Shown here: piece after piece, positions 52,483 through 53,828 of the stretch | How the letters are laid out: the number at the start of each line of letters is the position of its first letter | How positions within the stretch are numbered: position 1 is the first letter of the stretch | Assembly (NCBI GenBank): GCA_044348005.1 | Contig: JBIKTR010000011.1 | Location: 1 to 53,828, forward strand | DNA: 53,828 bases | DNA from: JAJTHC01 sp044348005 | GTDB lineage: Bacteria > Cyanobacteriota > Vampirovibrionia > Vampirovibrionales > JAJTHC01 | Direction: 5' to 3' | Position numbers and translations under genes: made by a program | Notes under the pieces: generated by a model | Seen by the model: only the letters and a program-made list of their open reading frames with translations | The model's database searches: none | What the model was told of the DNA's origin: nothing

Positions 52483-53114
52483 ATGGCACGTTCTCCTCAA
52501 CCATTCTCCTCGTCTACCCCCCCCGCGCGCGAGCCGTGGACACCGCCCGCCAAGGCGAATCTCCCTCTTCTTTAATTCGGCCAGTCGTTAATGACTTATT
52601 TTATCCTGCAGACGAGAGTTTTCCCTTGTCGATGGCTCACCATTTTGTAACTGGCAACTTATTTCAATCATACCCCCGTGACTTTGTTAGACTCGCTGAA
52701 CAAGTCCAACAAAACTCTAAAACGCCAAATTATTCTAAAACGCCAAATTATGATGTGTTAAACTTCTTACGGATGTCTACACAGACATTTCAAAGTCTTT
52801 TGACTCTTTGTATAGTCCAAGCCTTTGGTAATAGAAATCAAAAAAATCTTATACGTCAATGGAGATCCCCCAAATTTCTTGAACTAGAGTTAGTCACTCA
52901 AACAACGGATCCAACTCGGCGGGTACAATTACGAGTAGCCCCTGGTTCGAAAAAGCTTTGTGATCAAATTTTTCAAGGCAAGCCACCTGAATTGGACATG
53001 GCCGTAGATTTAGATCTTCAAAATCAACCTCGTCCAACTAAACATTTACACATTGAAGCTCGACCTGGGAATAATTCCCCTGTATCACGCAAGGGTCTGG
53101 TAAACTTTAGCTAA
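52483..53114 (+). pseudogene. Unknown gene, possibly frameshifted at C8 and truncated by the IS
   Basis: From a GTG at 52536 an open frame runs to the IS and ends in the first codons of the inserted DNA (stop at 53112-53114). The C-terminus of the original gene is therefore missing. The likelier ATG at 52483 is out of frame with it, and one extra C in the C8 run (52517-52524) would join the two. An 18-bp direct duplication encodes SKTPNY twice. The body contains MAHHFVTGNLFQSYPRD and LELELVTQTTDPTRRVQL and matches no family I know. Whether the C8 error is biological or technical cannot be told. Confidence 0.6.
52721..52756 (+). repeat. 18-bp tandem duplication in coding sequence
   Basis: TCTAAAACGCCAAATTAT is present twice in a row and keeps the frame, repeating SKTPNY. 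Confidence 0.85.
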
Positions 53115-53136
53115 TTTTATGATAGGCTAAAGTATT

Positions 53137-53814
53137 ATGAATCCTAGTAAAAATAAGTATTATAAACAGTCGCACATTTCTGAACGTAAATTTCGCGAAT
53201 TATTGCGGTGTTTTGCATTAGATTTAAACGCCAAAGAAAGCAGTCAATTAACAGGGATTTCTCATGTTAGCTGCAAGCTCATCTACACGAAGCTACGCCT
53301 TCGTATCGTAAAGCAAAGTGTAGATGAGCTTGCAAGCGACGGCGTTTACGAGCTAGATGAAAGCTACTTTGGCGCCAAGCGCGTAAGAGGCAAAAGAGGA
53401 CGAGGTGCCGCAGGAAAAACCCCTGTATTTGGTCTATTAAAACGCAACGGAAATGTACATGTTGAGATTGTTCAAAACTGTTCTAAAAGTGCTTTAATGC
53501 CTATCATACAAGGCAAAATACTAGAAGGTAGCACCATTCACACAGACGGCTGGAAAGCCTATGATGGACTCATTTTAAATGGGTATGATCACTACCGTGT
53601 TTTTCATAGCCAAAATGAATTTGCTCGTGGGAAATGCCATGTTAATGGCATTGAAAGTTTTTGGAGTTTTGCAAAAAGAAGGCTTGCTCAATTCAATGGA
53701 TTAAGTGACCAAACGTTCTATTTGCATTTGAAAGAATGTGAATGGCGATTTAATTTGAGATCTCAAAATATCTATGCTATTCTGTTAAAGGAATTGAGGA
53801 AAAATCCTCTCTAA
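53137..53814 (+). CDS. IS1595-family transposase (IS1016-like)
   Basis: The 225-residue DDE-type enzyme cuts and pastes its own element. Catalytic candidates are Asp74 (ELDESYFGAKR), Asp137 (HTDGWKAYDG) and Glu173 (HVNGIESFWS). The GKRGRGAAGKTPVFGLLKR stretch is typical of the ISXO2-like domain. The zinc-ribbon N-terminus of longer IS1595 transposases is missing, as in IS1016. The frame is intact, so the copy may be active. A perfect 17-bp inverted repeat lies inside the coding sequence. Confidence 0.95.
   Translation: MNPSKNKYYKQSHISERKFRELLRCFALDLNAKESSQLTGISHVSCKLIYTKLRLRIVKQSVDELASDGVYELDESYFGAKRVRGKRGRGAAGKTPVFGLLKRNGNVHVEIVQNCSKSALMPIIQGKILEGSTIHTDGWKAYDGLILNGYDHYRVFHSQNEFARGKCHVNGIESFWSFAKRRLAQFNGLSDQTFYLHLKECEWRFNLRSQNIYAILLKELRKNPL
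53272..53334 (+). repeat. Perfect 17-bp inverted repeat inside the transposase gene
   Basis: TGCAAGCTCATCTACAC (53272-53288) and its exact complement (53318-53334) enclose a 29-base loop that itself has a CGAAG/CTTCG pairing. The structure lies about 135-200 bases into the coding sequence. Confidence 0.9.
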
Positions 53815-53828
53815 AGTTTACCAGACCC

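Larger units (their letters stand above)
53093..53828 (+). mobile_element. Complete IS1595-family (IS1016-like) insertion sequence
   Basis: The 736-bp element has perfect 18-bp terminal inverted repeats, GGGTCTGGTAAACTTTAG at 53093-53110 and its complement at 53811-53828, and a single transposase gene. Size and ends starting with GGG fit IS1595-family elements of the IS1016 group. The right flank is outside the contig, so the target duplication cannot be seen. It is inserted into an unknown gene. Confidence 0.95.

Overview
The window looks like one complete contig from a flagellated, Gram-negative-type (diderm) bacterium with moderate GC. Its two ends lie in copies of the same IS1595-family (IS1016-like) insertion sequence, which is a typical reason for an assembly to stop. 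The diderm reading rests on an MlaE-type permease and a lipobox lipoprotein. An 11-subunit complex I without NuoEFG, a two-gene flagellin locus, several TPR proteins and many proteins I cannot place in any family suggest a Vampirovibrionia (Melainabacteria)-like relative of Cyanobacteria. That placement is a weak inference from gene content, not from a marker-gene tree.

Layout. 0-9 kb: an IS end, a Tas-type aldo/keto reductase, a TPR protein, a lineage-specific membrane-anchored protein, coaBC, a HIT-like protein coupled to a tadA-like deaminase, and a GT2-like membrane protein with an unusual cysteine-rich tail. 8.9-12.9 kb: two near-identical flagellin genes and a large TPR protein. 13-24.3 kb: the nuoABCDHIJKLMN operon, with a clear sigma-70 promoter in front and a strong terminator behind. 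24.3-31.6 kb: def, an RseP-like protease, recA with a small companion gene, an orphan mlaE, a KimA-type K+ permease and a DUF5069-like gene. 31.8-39.4 kb: carB, an exported thioredoxin and a 1213-residue protein with a type IV prepilin N-terminus. 39.4-43.6 kb: xerC, a membrane protein, a DUF1934-like gene and nanE, bracketed by two inverted copies of a palindromic MITE-like repeat. 43.6-52.3 kb: an MscS channel, a small-gene pair sharing a motif, a degenerate sugar transferase, a TM2-like protein, pdxA, trpF and a large lipoprotein. 52.4-53.8 kb: an unknown gene cut by the complete IS copy.

The most novel structures are these. (1) A 286/287-bp element occurs twice, inverted, at 29.0 and 44.9 kb. 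Each copy has exactly seven 21-bp tandem units and a flanking hairpin in which one base pair has changed on both sides between copies. (2) The giant prepilin-like protein stands alone. (3) A 51-aa gene, missed by size cut-offs, shares a short motif with the 347-aa protein encoded just downstream. (4) A sugar transferase homologue has lost its Asp-Glu catalytic pair. (5) A perfect 17-bp inverted repeat lies inside the transposase coding sequence. No rRNA, tRNA or CRISPR array was recognised.
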